A stretch of DNA of 64,000 bases from Pseudomonadota bacterium (GCA_030538085.1 JAUNUR010000006.1:1-64000), one strand, 5' to 3'. Shown: positions 8,567-19,196, counted from the first letter of the stretch. The notes: generated from the letters alone by a model not told the origin. Translations and numbers: made by a program.

Positions 8567-9259
8567 TCATCGGCCGGGGTAATAACGGTAATGGCCCGTG
8601 ATGGGGTAGGCCAGCAGCACATCCTCTTCGGCGCTGCCCGCGCCGATGTTGTGAATGATCAGCGGGCGCTGGCCATCAGGAACCCGCCGGTCGGACACGA
8701 TACCGATGTGCGGCAGATTGCCGGGCAACCTCCAGGTCACCAGATCGCCCGGCCGGTAGTGGCTCGTGCCCTCGCGCAGCGGCAACTTGCTGCCATGGCG
8801 GGTGAAGAAGGTTTGCAGATTGGGCACCCGGCGGTGGTCAATGTTGCGGTCGGTGCTCCGCAGGCCCCACAGGCGCGGGTAGGCGGAGAAATTTCTCTTC
8901 ATGTCCTCGTGCACGCGCTGCTGCAAGTCCACGCCCAGGGCGCGGTAGGCCCGTATAACCACATCGGTGCAAACGCCCCGGCCTTCGGGCACGTCACCGC
9001 CAGGGTAGGCCAAGACCACGTAGGCCGGGTCATACACCTCGTTGGTATCGACGCGAGATCGCGCGGCACCAATCAACCGCGCCGGTGACGATGCCAAGAC
9101 ACGGGCGCCATCCGCCCGCAGGTTGTCACCTGTCGACGCGGGCACACTCCGCTGGCCCCAGGCACCAGAGGCCACCGCTGCCATGCCGCAGGCCAATGCC
9201 CATGGCAGCAACCATCGCATGCGCGATGGCGCCATTAATCGTCGAGTCTTCATCATCAT
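8567..9259 (-). CDS. DUF1287 exported protein
   Basis: This is a protein of about 230 residues with an N-terminal signal peptide (RMRWLLPWALACGMAAVASGAWGQ). The mature part matches DUF1287: GVCTDVVIRAYRALGVDLQ with a conserved Cys, HEDMKRNF, DHRRVPNLQTFF, HYRPGDLVTWRLPG, HIGIVSD and IHNIGAG. The Cys plus His arrangement suggests an NlpC/P60-like amidase fold; this is inference. Three ATG codons run in tandem (9259, 9256, 9253) and overlap the TGA of the upstream metC-like gene, so translation is probably coupled. Confidence 0.85.
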   Translation of the reverse strand: MMMKTRRLMAPSRMRWLLPWALACGMAAVASGAWGQRSVPASTGDNLRADGARVLASSPARLIGAARSRVDTNEVYDPAYVVLAYPGGDVPEGRGVCTDVVIRAYRALGVDLQQRVHEDMKRNFSAYPRLWGLRSTDRNIDHRRVPNLQTFFTRHGSKLPLREGTSHYRPGDLVTWRLPGNLPHIGIVSDRRVPDGQRPLIIHNIGAGSAEEDVLLAYPITGHYRYYPGR

Positions 9260-10485
9260 CCGCCCAGCGCCGCCGCCAGCGCCTGCGCCAGATCGGCCTG
9301 CAGGTCGGCCACGGCCTCCAGGCCCAGTGAGAAGCGCACCAGCGTGCCGCGCGCCAGATGCGCGGGCCATTGCGTGCGCATGCTGGCCAGGTCGTAAGGC
9401 ACCACCAGGCTCACCGGCCCGCCCCAGCTGTAGCCCAGCTTGAACAGCTTCAGCGCATCACAGAACGCATCGACCTGCGACGCTGAAAAGCGCTCGTCCA
9501 CGATCACGCTGAACAGGCCGGCCGCGGCACCATCGCCACGCGCGTCGGCAGCGCCGCACACCGCGCGCCAGGCGGCATGGCCCGGCGCGTCGTCCAGCGC
9601 CGGGTGCAGCACCTGTGCGAAGGCCGCCTGCCCGCTGCACCAGCGCGCCAGCTCGCGCGCCGCCTGGTCCTGCGCGCGGTAGCGCAGGCCGATGCTGGGC
9701 AGCGCGCGCAGCACGGCCTCGGCATCGTTGGCGCCCACGCCCAGGCCCAGGCGCATGTGGGTCAGCTTGATCTTCAGGTGCAGCGCCTCGTCGCGCGTGG
9801 TCACGCTGCCCATCAGCACGTCGCCACCGCCGCTGGGGTATTTGGTCAGCGCGTGGGCCGACACGTCGACGCCCAGGCCCTGCCCGTCCAGGTCGAAGGC
9901 GTTGAAGGCGATGCCCGCGCCCCAGGTGTTGTCGAGCGCGCTCAGCACGCCGCGCTCGCGGCACAGCCGCACCTGCGCGATCAGGTTGGGAAACTCCATC
10001 GTCACCGAGCCGGCCGCCTCCAGCCACACCAGCCGGGTACGGCCGGTGATGCGCGCGACCAGGTCGGCCACGTCCATCGGGTCGTAATAGGCGTGCGTGA
10101 TGCCAAAGGCCGCCAACTCGCCCTCGGCCAGCGCCTTGTTGGGGCCGTAGGCGTTATCGGGAATCAGCACCTCGTCGCCCGTCTTCAGCAGCGCCAGCGC
10201 CACGTTGGCAATGGCCGCCAGCCCGCTGGGCACCAGCACGGTCTGCAAACCGCCCTCCAGCGTGGCGATGCGCTCTTCCAGCATGAAGGTGGTGGGCGTG
10301 CCGTGCAGGCCGTAGGTGTAGCCGCTCTTGTTCTTCCAGTCGCGCGCGCGCATGGCGGCGACGTTGGGGAAGATGACGGTGGAGGCCTTGAACACGCCCG
10401 GCTGCGGCGCGGCAAAGTCCTCGGGCGGGGTGTAGGCGTGGTGGATGAGCGCCGTGGTTGTGGAAGGGGAATCTTGAGCAGGCAT
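9256..10485 (-). CDS. metC: Cystathionine beta-lyase-like PLP enzyme
   Basis: This protein of about 409 residues is a Cys/Met-metabolism PLP-dependent enzyme. K215 in SAHALTKYPSGGGD is the Schiff-base lysine; SALDNTWG (D185) binds the pyridine ring, and SGYTYGLHGTPT matches the conserved substrate-binding Tyr region. The overall pattern is of proteobacterial MetC, which cleaves cystathionine to homocysteine, pyruvate and ammonia. The family overlaps functionally with other beta-lyases, so the exact substrate is likely but not certain. I use ATG 10485; a longer open frame starts at 10548. Confidence 0.88.
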   Translation of the reverse strand: MPAQDSPSTTTALIHHAYTPPEDFAAPQPGVFKASTVIFPNVAAMRARDWKNKSGYTYGLHGTPTTFMLEERIATLEGGLQTVLVPSGLAAIANVALALLKTGDEVLIPDNAYGPNKALAEGELAAFGITHAYYDPMDVADLVARITGRTRLVWLEAAGSVTMEFPNLIAQVRLCRERGVLSALDNTWGAGIAFNAFDLDGQGLGVDVSAHALTKYPSGGGDVLMGSVTTRDEALHLKIKLTHMRLGLGVGANDAEAVLRALPSIGLRYRAQDQAARELARWCSGQAAFAQVLHPALDDAPGHAAWRAVCGAADARGDGAAAGLFSVIVDERFSASQVDAFCDALKLFKLGYSWGGPVSLVVPYDLASMRTQWPAHLARGTLVRFSLGLEAVADLQADLAQALAAALGG

Positions 10486-10577
10486 CCCCTGATCGTAGCG
10501 GCTCGACCTGCCTCGTCCATACCGTCCGAGCCACTCCGCTTGCGCCATACACGCCGCTCATCACGCGGGATGCGCCC

Positions 10578-11096
10578 TCATTTGGGCCGCTTCACCCCTT
10601 TGCTGGCGGCCAAGGCGTCCAGCGCCGACGCCGCGGTCATGGCCTTGCGCTTACCCTCGTCCATCTTTTCCATGAGAATCGTCACGCGGCCCATCGCACG
10701 CACCGCGTCCGGCTGACTCTGGCTGGCCTGAGCCTGCTTGAGCAGGCTTGCCACGCTCTGGAATTCACGCGCCGTCTGCGCCATTTGCGACATGCCGGCA
10801 TGGAGGTCGTCGCTCAGCTTGGCAACTTCAGGGGTTTTCGGCTGGTAGCTTTGCAAAACCGATACCTGTCGCTCCACCACTTCCGCGTAGGCGTTCATCA
10901 GAGCCACTTGATCGTCTGGCGTGCGCGCGGTTTGCAGCTTCTGCTCCAGCGGATCCAGTTCAGCCGGATTGACCACATGCTTGACCACCGCGGCGTAAAG
11001 CTCCAAATCCTTGGTCACTGGATCCTTGCTGCAACCAGTCAAAGCCAAGGCACCAGCCAGCATCAGCCCCGCAATGATTGAATGATGTGTGCGCAT
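10578..11096 (-). CDS. Small lipoprotein of unknown function
   Basis: This protein of about 172 residues has a lipoprotein signal: LALTGC with the acylated Cys at 22, preceded by a hydrophobic stretch. The mature part is almost entirely helical and rich in Ala, Gln, Lys and Glu, with possible coiled-coil segments. The charged lysine-rich C-terminus reads SKGVKRPK. The ATG at 11096 has a GGAGGG site 8 bases upstream. I recognise no family. S23 at mature position +2 predicts outer-membrane sorting. Confidence 0.8.
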   Translation of the reverse strand: MRTHHSIIAGLMLAGALALTGCSKDPVTKDLELYAAVVKHVVNPAELDPLEQKLQTARTPDDQVALMNAYAEVVERQVSVLQSYQPKTPEVAKLSDDLHAGMSQMAQTAREFQSVASLLKQAQASQSQPDAVRAMGRVTILMEKMDEGKRKAMTAASALDALAASKGVKRPK

Positions 11097-11202
11097 AAAA
11101 ATACCCTCCAACGTTTAAGAATTTCTTGTAAATCGAGTCATGCGCGGAGCGAACCTGCACACGCCGTGGCATCGCACGACATGCGCCTGCGCGGCCAGTA
11201 CG

Positions 11203-11353
11203 CCGACCCGGAGATTTCGGAACAAGGTGAAAGTGGTGGATTCAGCCCGCAGACAAGGCGTACACCGCAGCGATACCGAAGGGGCATCGTGAGATGTGCA
11301 ACGCCGCCATCGGGGCGAAGGCGCGCTTTCACGTTTCGAAATCTCCGGGTCGG
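11203..11353. repeat. ~150-bp segment bounded by a perfect 17-bp inverted repeat
   Basis: The arms ccgacccggagatttcg (11203-11219) and its exact complement (11337-11353) enclose a GC-rich body. A further TGAAAG/CTTTCA pair lies just inside the arms. No coding gene fits it. It may be a small non-autonomous element or a structured RNA region. Confidence 0.6.
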
Positions 11354-11382
11354 TGTCCTGACATTCCTGGCTCAGCCACCTA

Positions 11383-11582
11383 TTGACGTTTTCAAAAATC
11401 ACGACAACGCGGGCCATCAGAACCCCCTCACATTCCCTCGTCATTGCGGCGAAGGCCGCAATCCATGGGGCGCCACCTTGACACGGTGTTGACCCGCGGA
11501 CACCGCGTGGATTGCGGCCTTCGCCGCAATGACAGGATGAGGTGAAGGCATTACGTATGCTTGTCCTGAATTACGAAACTCT
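11383..11582. repeat. ~200-bp dispersed repeat with internal REP-like palindrome, copy A
   Basis: This matches 38247-38446 at roughly 90% and its right third matches 1-57. Inside are two inverted blocks, 'ttgcggcgaaggccgcaat' (11443-11461) and 'attgcggccttcgccgcaat' (11511-11530), which can pair over about 20 bases. It fills most of the gap between the lipoprotein gene and the phosphoribosyltransferase gene. Confidence 0.75.
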
Positions 11583-11588
11583 CAATAA

Positions 11589-12113
11589 TCACACCCTCCA
11601 CTTCGCCAGCAGCTTCTCCGGCGTCAGACTGTCATACGCCTCGAACGGCTGGTGAATCCAAGGATTGGTGGGCAGGTCTTCGACCGAATAGTCGGCGCAG
11701 AAGCTGGAGCAACCCTTGGTCCAGATTACCGCCGTGCGCAACTCGGTGATGGGCGGGTAGTTGTTGCGCAACCTGTCCACCACCGCCTGCAGCGTCACGC
11801 CGGTGTCGGCCAAGTCATCGACCAGCAGCACCTTGCCGGCGATCTGCCCCTTGGGCGTGGTGATGTAGTGCGCGATGTCCAGGTGGCCCTGCACCATGCC
11901 GGCCTCGGCGCGGTACGAGCTGGTCGACATGATGGCCAGCGGCACGCTGAAGATGCGGCTGAGGATGTCGCCCGGCCGCATGCCGCCGCGCGCCAGGCAC
12001 AGGATGGTGTCGAACCGCCAGCCCGACTGGTGCACCTTGATCGCCAGCTTCTCGATCAGGTTGTGGTACTCGTCGTAACTCACGTAGAGGTGCTTGCCGT
12101 CTTCGGTCAACAT
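11589..12113 (-). CDS. Phosphoribosyltransferase family protein
   Basis: This 174-residue type I phosphoribosyltransferase has the PRPP-binding loop VLLVDDLADTGVTL at 95-108 and the upstream CLARGGMRPG loop near 39-48. Such proteins use PRPP with purine or pyrimidine bases; this subgroup is usually annotated hypoxanthine/xanthine-guanine-like without proof. It lies downstream of purA on the same strand, which fits a purine role. About 200 bases separate it from purA and hold two repeats, so it may have its own promoter. Confidence 0.87.
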   Translation of the reverse strand: MLTEDGKHLYVSYDEYHNLIEKLAIKVHQSGWRFDTILCLARGGMRPGDILSRIFSVPLAIMSTSSYRAEAGMVQGHLDIAHYITTPKGQIAGKVLLVDDLADTGVTLQAVVDRLRNNYPPITELRTAVIWTKGCSSFCADYSVEDLPTNPWIHQPFEAYDSLTPEKLLAKWRV

Positions 12114-12126
12114 CGGTTTGCTCCTG

Positions 12127-12180
12127 ATTAAGTAGCTGGTTGCGCTTGATGGTCGGGCGCCAGAGGCCTTTTAATATCGC
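12127..12180 (+). repeat. Comamonad short intergenic element, copy 2
   Basis: 'tagctggttgcgcttgatgg ... gcgccagaggccttttaat' keeps the core and the AGAGGCC block of the element. It lies directly upstream of the phosphoribosyltransferase start (12113). Confidence 0.6.
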
Positions 12181-12302
12181 TTGCGCTCAAGGCGATGACA
12201 AATGACCGCGGCTGGCGCCTCATGGCAAATGACGAATGCGCCATTGGTCATTGAAGCGCAGCGAAGTCATTTGTCATTTGCCGTTCTGAAAGCGAATACC
12301 CA
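12181..12302 (+). repeat. ~120-bp repeat, inverted partner of 32288-32412
   Basis: Its sequence (gctcaaggcgatgac...ttctgaaagcgaata) matches the complement of 32288-32412. Inside is an imperfect palindrome around 'gtcattgaagcgcagcgaag'. It begins 11 bases after the purA stop. Confidence 0.75.
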
Positions 12303-12313
12303 TCACGTGGACA

Positions 12314-13702
<1,389 letters not shown>

Positions 13703-13710
13703 TCAGAAAA

Positions 13711-14868
13711 TCAATTGGATTGGACGACCCACTGGCCGTCCACTTCGATCAGTGCGCGGTCACAGTCGAATTCGTCGCTCTCACCCTCGTGCCCCGGCAG
13801 CATGCACACCACGGTTTCGCCGCGTCCGCGCAGCGCCGCCACCGCGGCGTGCAGGCCGGGCGCATCGCTCCAGGGCGCGCGGATGGCGGCACGCGGCGGG
13901 CGCCCGCCCGCCACGCGCGCCAACTGCTTGATGTCGAGGCTGAAGCCCACGGCCGGGCGCTCGCGGTTGAGCGCATGGCCGAACACCGCGCCCACGCCAT
14001 CGTAGCGCCCGCCACGCAGTACGGCATCGCCCGCGCCCTGCGCATAGACGGCGAAGCGCGCGCCGGTGTAATAGCCGTAGCCGCGCGCGTCGGCCAGGTC
14101 GAAGGTGACCACGCCCTCCAGGCGCGAGGCCAGCCAGCGCAGATTGGCCAGCGCACCGCGCACGAGCGACGACGAGCCGAAGGTTTTTTCAGCCTCGTCC
14201 AGCACGGCGGCATCGCCGTACATGCCGTTCAGCGCCAGCAGCCCTTCGCGCGCGGCGGCGGGAAAGTCGCGCGTCAGGCGTGTCAGTTCGCTCGCATCCT
14301 TGGCGGCCAGCGCGTCATGAACCTCGACCAGCACGGCCGGATCGACGATCACGCCCGCCAGCAGCGCGCGCACGATACGCGCGTCGGCCAGATCGACCGA
14401 CAACTGCTCTACCCGCGCGGCCTTCAGGCAGTCCAGCGCCAGGGTCAGAGCCTCCAGGTCGGCCTCGCGGCCCGCGTGGCCGTAGATTTCGGCGCCAAAC
14501 TGCAGCGGCTCGCGCGTGGCGTGCGGGCGCTCGGGCTGCGTGTGCACCACCGGGCCGCAATAGCACAGGCGGGTCACGGTCTGGCGCCCCAGCAGGTGCG
14601 CGTCGATGCGCGCCACCTGCGGCGTGGTGTCGGCGCGCAGGCCAAGCAAGCGGCCCGAGAGCTGATCGACCAGCTTGAAGGTTTGCAGGTTGAGGGCTTC
14701 ACCGGTGCCGGTGAGCAGCGATTCGAGGTGTTCGATCAGCGGCGGAATCACCAGCTCGTAGCCGTAGGAACGGGCGGTGTCGAGCAGCTCGCGCCGCAAT
14801 TCTTCGATGCGCCGGGCCTCGGAGGGCAATACATCGGCGATGTGATCCGGCAGAAGCCAGGCGGACAT
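13711..14868 (-). CDS. hisZ: ATP phosphoribosyltransferase regulatory subunit
   Basis: This 385-residue protein is a HisRS-like paralogue lacking the tRNA-binding domain. It begins [23 protein letters not shown], the usual HisZ start, and keeps the class II motifs ([20 protein letters not shown]) but not a complete aminoacylation site. HisZ forms the hetero-octameric regulated form of the first histidine enzyme with short-form HisG. hisG is not in the window. It sits between the DUF2065 gene and purA. Confidence 0.95.
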   Translation of the reverse strand: MSAWLLPDHIADVLPSEARRIEELRRELLDTARSYGYELVIPPLIEHLESLLTGTGEALNLQTFKLVDQLSGRLLGLRADTTPQVARIDAHLLGRQTVTRLCYCGPVVHTQPERPHATREPLQFGAEIYGHAGREADLEALTLALDCLKAARVEQLSVDLADARIVRALLAGVIVDPAVLVEVHDALAAKDASELTRLTRDFPAAAREGLLALNGMYGDAAVLDEAEKTFGSSSLVRGALANLRWLASRLEGVVTFDLADARGYGYYTGARFAVYAQGAGDAVLRGGRYDGVGAVFGHALNRERPAVGFSLDIKQLARVAGGRPPRAAIRAPWSDAPGLHAAVAALRGRGETVVCMLPGHEGESDEFDCDRALIEVDGQWVVQSN

Positions 14869-14964
14869 GGCGTTTTCGCGGGGCTGTTAAAACGGTGATT
14901 CTACCGGGGAGAAACACTGTCCCGTGGCGCTTGCGCACCCGCGGCCACCAGCCAGCTCACGCGG

Positions 14965-15150
14965 TCATGCCAGCCACAGCAACAGCAGGCCGCCGCCCAC
15001 GGCCAGCAAACCGAAGAAGCGGATCTGCCCGTCCTGCATGCGCAGCAACTGGCTGAAGGCCTGACGCCAGGCACCGGGCGCGATGAAGGGCATCAGCCCC
15101 TCCAGAATGAACGCCAGGCCCAGCGCGGCCAGAAAGGTGCTGCCGTCCAC
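14965..15150 (-). CDS. DUF2065 small membrane protein (YjeT-like)
   Basis: This 61-residue protein has two hydrophobic segments (FLAALGLAFILEGLMPFI and FFGLLAVGGGLLLLWLA) separated by a basic loop, which is the DUF2065/YjeT pattern. It starts at a GTG (15150), 7 bases after hflC, in the same order as in E. coli, where yjeT follows hflC. The family's role is unknown. Position suggests co-transcription with hflKC. Confidence 0.88.
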   Translation of the reverse strand: MDGSTFLAALGLAFILEGLMPFIAPGAWRQAFSQLLRMQDGQIRFFGLLAVGGGLLLLWLA

Positions 15151-15157
15151 GGCGCTT

Positions 15158-16045
15158 TCAGCGGCGGCTGGGCGCGCCGCGCAGGTTGCGGAAGAAGTCG
15201 GACGATTGCGGGTCGATCACCAGCACGTCGCCCTTCTGGCCGATGCTGGCCTTGTAGGCGTCGAGGCTGCGGTAGAACTCGGCGAACTGCGGGTCGCGCC
15301 CGAAGGCTTCGCCGTACACGCGCGTGGCTTCGGCATCGCCCTCGCCGCGTACTTTCTCGGCGTCGCGGTAGGCGTTGGCCACCGTCACCTCGCGTTGGCG
15401 GTCGGCGTCGGCGCGAATCTGCTCGCCCTCGGCGGCGCCGGTGGCGCGCAGCTCGTTGGCCACGCGCTCGCGCTCGGCCTGCATGCGGCGGTAGACCGAT
15501 TCGGTGATGGACTCGACGTAATCGGCGCGCGTGATGCGCACGTCGACGATGTCGACGCCCCAGTTGGCGCCGGTCACGGCCTCGGTGACATCGCGCTTGA
15601 CATCGTCCATCAGCGTTTCACGGCGGGTGGAGATCAGCTCGCGCACGGTGCGGCGGTTGATCTCCTCCTGGAACGCGTTGCGCACCACGCGGTTGAGTTG
15701 CGTGGCACCGGCGCTCTCGTCGCCACCCAGGCTGACGTTCTGGATGTAAGTCTTGGGATCGGTGATGCGCCAGCGCACGTACCAGTCGATCACCACGCGC
15801 TGTTTCTCGGCCGTGAGCATGGGCTCGGTGTCCATGCTGTCCAGCGTGAGCAGGCGCTTGTCGAGGTAGTTGACGTTCTGCACCAGCGGCAGCTTGAAGT
15901 TGAGCCCCGGCTCGGTGATCACTTTCTGGATCTGGCCAAACTGGTTGACGACGCCGAACTGGCGTTGGTCGACCACGAACATGGTCGAGCTCAGCAAGGC
16001 CAGCAGCAGCAGGACGGTGGTACCGATGAATCCAACTTTGTTCAT
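15158..16045 (-). CDS. hflC: HflC, regulator of FtsH protease
   Basis: This protein of about 295 residues has an N-terminal membrane anchor (GTTVLLLLALLSSTMFVV) and a prohibitin/stomatin (SPFH) domain starting VDQRQFGVVNQFGQI. A long charged helix follows (RRMQAERERVANELRATGAAEG). With HflK it forms a large periplasm-facing cage that modulates the FtsH protease. The ATG at 16045 gives the expected start (MNKVGF) with an AAGG site upstream. A ~100-bp repeat lies between hflK and hflC. Confidence 0.95.
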   Translation of the reverse strand: MNKVGFIGTTVLLLLALLSSTMFVVDQRQFGVVNQFGQIQKVITEPGLNFKLPLVQNVNYLDKRLLTLDSMDTEPMLTAEKQRVVIDWYVRWRITDPKTYIQNVSLGGDESAGATQLNRVVRNAFQEEINRRTVRELISTRRETLMDDVKRDVTEAVTGANWGVDIVDVRITRADYVESITESVYRRMQAERERVANELRATGAAEGEQIRADADRQREVTVANAYRDAEKVRGEGDAEATRVYGEAFGRDPQFAEFYRSLDAYKASIGQKGDVLVIDPQSSDFFRNLRGAPSRR

Positions 16046-16079
16046 GGATGAAATACCTTGTATGGATCGACTGCACGCG

Positions 16080-16157
16080 AGCGCGGTGACCAGGCCCGCG
16101 CCGGGCACTGGCGCTGTCCCCCTCCAGGGGGGGAAGACACGAAGCGGCTCAGGGGGG
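16080..16157 (-). repeat. GTCCCCCT...AGGGGG intergenic repeat, copy A
   Basis: The shared features are a GC hairpin (gcccgcgccgggc), then 'tgtccccctcc' facing 'agggggg', and 'cggctcaggggg' at the end. It touches the TGA stop of hflK (16158-16160). Copies B, C and D are at 20587, 22852 and 25674. Confidence 0.7.
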
Positions 16158-17510
16158 TCATCTGGTCTCGCGCTCGCGGCTGCGGGCGTTATCGCGCGAA
16201 CGCGCATCGGCGGCCGGCGCCTGCGCGGCGGATGCCGGCGCGGGCGCGGCTTGAGCAGGGGCGGCGGCCTGCGCGGCGCCCGCGGACTGCAGCACCTTGT
16301 CGAGCGGCAGGTACATGAGGTTGCCGCCGGCGCGGCTGTCGATGATGACCTTGTTGACGCCGCCGTAGATTTGCTGCATCGCGTCCAGGTACATGCGGTC
16401 GCGCGTGACCTGCGGCGCCTTCTGGTATTCGGCCAGCACCGAGCTGAAGCGCTGCGCGTCACCCTGCGCCTGGGCCACGATGCGGGCCTTGTAGCCCTCG
16501 GCTTCCTGCGTCAGGCGGGCGGCGGTACCCACGGCGCGCGGCACCACGTCGTTGGCATAGGCCTGGGCCTGGTTCTTCACGCGCTCGCGTTCCTGGCCGG
16601 CCTTCAGCACGTCGTCGAACGCGGCCTGCACCTGCTCGGGCGGGCGCACGCCGCCCTGCTGCATGTTCACGGCCACCACCTCGATGCCGACCTTGTAGCG
16701 GTCGAGAATGGTCTGCATCAGGTCGCGCACGCGGGGCGCGATCTGGTCGCGCTCCTCGGCCATGGCGATGTCCATGCTCATCTTGCCGACCACCTCGCGC
16801 ACCGCGCTTTCGGCGGCCTGCACCACGGCGTCGTCGGGGCTCTTGCTCTCGAACAGGTAGGCACGGGCGTCGTTCAGGCGGTACTGCACGGCGAACTTGA
16901 TCTCGACGATGTTCTCGTCCTGCGTAAGCATGGCCGATTCGCGCAGGCCGGTGCTCTGGATGATGCTGTCGCGGCCCACGTCGACCGAGCGGATCTGCGT
17001 CACGCGCACCGTCTCGTGCCGCTGGATGGGAAACGGCATGCGCCAGTTCAGGCCGGCGTTGCGCACGCCGTCGAACTTGCCGAAGGTGGTGACCACGGCC
17101 TGCTCGCCCTCGCGCACGATGAAGATGCCGCTGGCCAGCCAGATGGCCAGCACCACGGCCGCGATCACGCCCGCGCCAATGCCGGCGCCCTTCATGTCGG
17201 GCTGAAAGCCACCGCCTCCGGCGTTGTGGCCATGGCCTCGCCCGCCGCCGAACAGGCCCGTGAGCTTGCGGTTGAAGTCGCGCCACAGCTCGTCCAGATC
17301 GGGCGGGCCCTGGTTGGCGCCACCGCGTGGCGGCTGGGGCCGCGGCGGCTCTGCGGGACGCTGCTCGTCCGGACGTGGGTCATCGGCACCCGATGCATTC
17401 TGGCCCGGCGGCTCGTCGCCCCGGCCCCAGCGCGGGTCATTCAGGTTGAACATGCCCCGGATGCGGCGCGGCCAGGCAGCCAGGCGCGGGGCAATGATGC
17501 GGTTGTTCAT
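16158..17510 (-). CDS. hflK: HflK, regulator of FtsH protease
   Basis: This protein of about 450 residues has a Gly/Pro-rich cytosolic N-terminus (MFNLNDPRWGRGDEPPG at about 20), a membrane helix (AGVIAAVVLAIWLASGIFIV), an SPFH domain (REGEQAVVTTFGKFDGV) and an Ala/Pro-rich C-terminal tail. It forms the HflKC complex with FtsH. I chose ATG 17510 because it overlaps the hflX stop (ATGA); an ATG at 17453 begins the conserved part and may be used instead. The gene belongs to hfq-hflX-hflK-hflC. Confidence 0.94.
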   Translation of the reverse strand: MNNRIIAPRLAAWPRRIRGMFNLNDPRWGRGDEPPGQNASGADDPRPDEQRPAEPPRPQPPRGGANQGPPDLDELWRDFNRKLTGLFGGGRGHGHNAGGGGFQPDMKGAGIGAGVIAAVVLAIWLASGIFIVREGEQAVVTTFGKFDGVRNAGLNWRMPFPIQRHETVRVTQIRSVDVGRDSIIQSTGLRESAMLTQDENIVEIKFAVQYRLNDARAYLFESKSPDDAVVQAAESAVREVVGKMSMDIAMAEERDQIAPRVRDLMQTILDRYKVGIEVVAVNMQQGGVRPPEQVQAAFDDVLKAGQERERVKNQAQAYANDVVPRAVGTAARLTQEAEGYKARIVAQAQGDAQRFSSVLAEYQKAPQVTRDRMYLDAMQQIYGGVNKVIIDSRAGGNLMYLPLDKVLQSAGAAQAAAPAQAAPAPASAAQAPAADARSRDNARSRERETR

Positions 17511-18715
17511 TCGTTGGTTTCTTGAGGAAGCACCGGGCGATTGTGCCCAATCGGAGCGGATACCTCGCACGGCGGCGCCAATTCCGCAACATCGACGATG
17601 CTTGGCGCCACGCGCGCGGCCAGTTCGGCGCGCAGTTGCGGCAGGCCCTCGCCGGTGCGGGCACTGACGAATACGCGCGTCAGTTCGCGGCCATCCAGCG
17701 CCATGCTGTCTTTCAGCGCGTGGGGGCGGCGCCCGGCCTCCAGCCCGTCCAGCTTGTTGAACACCAGCAGTTGCGGCACCTCGCTGGCACCGATCTCGTG
17801 CAGCACGCGCTGCACCTCGTCGATCTGCTCCAGGTAGTGCGGATTGGCAGCGTCCACCACATGCAGCAGCAGGTCGGCATCGGCGGCCTCTTGCAGCGTG
17901 GCCTCGAAGGCCTCGACCAGGCCGTGCGGCAGATCGCGGATGAAGCCCACCGTGTCGGACAGCGACACCGAGCGCCCGGCCTCGCCCAGGTACAACTGGC
18001 GCGTGGTGGTGTCCAGCGTGGCGAACAACTGGTCGGCCGCATAGGCGCGCGCCTTGACCAGCGCGTTGAACAGCGTCGACTTGCCGGCGTTGGTGTAGCC
18101 GACCAGCGAAATGTTGAAGGCGCCCCGCCGCTCCCGCAGACGGCGCTGGGTCTGGCGCTGGCGCTTGACCTTGACGAGGCGGGCCGACGTGCGCTTGATG
18201 GCGTCGCCGATCATGCGGCGGTCCAGCTCGATCTGCGTCTCGCCCGGCCCGCCGCGCCCGCCAATGCCGCCCTGCTGGCGCTCCAGGTGGCTCCAGCGGC
18301 GCACCAGGCGGGTGCTGAGGTATTGCAGGCGCGCCAGCTCGACCTGCAGCTTGCCCTCGTGGCTGCGCGCGCGCTGGGCGAAGATTTCCAGGATCAGCAG
18401 CGTGCGGTCGTTCACCGGCAGACCAATGGCGCGCTCCAGGTTGCGCTGCTGCACCGGGCTGAGCGCCTGGTCGAACAGTACTTCCTGGGCGCCCTCGGTC
18501 TCGGCCAGCGCCCGGATTTCTTCCGCCTTGCCACTGCCCACGAACAGCGCCGCGTCGGGCGCCTGTCGCTTGCAGGTCAGACGCGCCACGGGCCGCATGC
18601 CGGCCGTTTCGGCCAGCAGGCCCAGCTCTTCCAGGTCGTGGTCGAAATGGGGTGCGCCAAGATCCACCCCCACCAGGACTGCGGCGGTGCGTTCAGGGGT
18701 GGCGGGGTTGGGCAA
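17507..18715 (-). CDS. hflX: GTPase HflX
   Basis: This 402-residue protein has an N-terminal HflX domain (FVGSGKAEEI; FDQALSPVQQRNLE), the linker GGIGGRGGPGETQIE, and a GTPase domain with GYTNAGKST at 206-214, the DTVGFI switch region and NKLD. HflX binds 50S subunits and splits stalled ribosomes, notably under heat stress. The start is a TTG at 18715 with no clear ribosome site; no ATG occurs earlier in frame. Its TGA overlaps hflK's ATG, and hfq is about 85 bases upstream. Confidence 0.95.
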   Translation of the reverse strand: MPNPATPERTAAVLVGVDLGAPHFDHDLEELGLLAETAGMRPVARLTCKRQAPDAALFVGSGKAEEIRALAETEGAQEVLFDQALSPVQQRNLERAIGLPVNDRTLLILEIFAQRARSHEGKLQVELARLQYLSTRLVRRWSHLERQQGGIGGRGGPGETQIELDRRMIGDAIKRTSARLVKVKRQRQTQRRLRERRGAFNISLVGYTNAGKSTLFNALVKARAYAADQLFATLDTTTRQLYLGEAGRSVSLSDTVGFIRDLPHGLVEAFEATLQEAADADLLLHVVDAANPHYLEQIDEVQRVLHEIGASEVPQLLVFNKLDGLEAGRRPHALKDSMALDGRELTRVFVSARTGEGLPQLRAELAARVAPSIVDVAELAPPCEVSAPIGHNRPVLPQETNE

Positions 18716-18799
18716 CGTGGGGTCGGGAGGTCGGATCCAGACCGCGTTTTCCGCTACATGATCAGTAGCCTCTTGCGCGGACTGGACTCTGTTTGCCGC

Positions 18800-19051
18800 T
18801 TACTTGGCTGCTGATTCAGCCGAGTCGGAGCCGGTGGAAAAATTCACGGCTCGACCAGGCACGATGGTGGAAATGGCGTGCTTGTAGACCATTTGCGTGA
18901 CCGTGTTGCGCAGCAGCACGACGTACTGGTCGAAGGATTCGATCTGACCCTGGAGCTTGATGCCGTTGACCAGGTAAATGGACACCGGAATGTGCTCACG
19001 ACGCAGGGTGTTGAGGAACGGGTCTTGTAGGAGCTGCCCTTTATTGCTCAC
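18800..19051 (-). CDS. hfq: RNA chaperone Hfq
   Basis: This 83-residue protein has the complete Sm core: [38 protein letters not shown] split between Sm1, and [11 protein letters not shown] in Sm2, with a short Ser/Ala-rich tail. Hfq pairs small RNAs with mRNAs. Translation starts at a GTG (19051) with GGAG 6 bases upstream. It is the first gene of the hfq-hflXKC group, and a terminator separates it from der. Confidence 0.97.
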   Translation of the reverse strand: MSNKGQLLQDPFLNTLRREHIPVSIYLVNGIKLQGQIESFDQYVVLLRNTVTQMVYKHAISTIVPGRAVNFSTGSDSAESAAK

Positions 19052-19132
19052 GATATTCTCCGTGTTCGGTGAAGTGTTGGAAGGGGATGGAACTTAACAC
19101 ATGGGGCTGGTGCGGCCCATGTTCAAGGTAAC

Positions 19133-19153
19133 AAAAAAAGGCCCGGCACGGGC
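19133..19153 (-). terminator. Rho-independent terminator after der
   Basis: Read on the minus strand, a gcccg-tgc-cgggc stem-loop (19141-19153) is followed by seven T (19133-19139). It lies 44 bases after the der stop and before hfq, so it should end the long ndk-to-der transcript. Confidence 0.85.
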
Positions 19154-19196
19154 ACTTTGACGAATTCAGCCTGCGGACGAGGCCGGCCAGGACAGC

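Noticed and set aside
14980..15030. tRNA-like folding near the DUF2065 gene
   Set aside because: No TTC-loop consensus or paired acceptor stem; the region encodes the DUF2065 protein.
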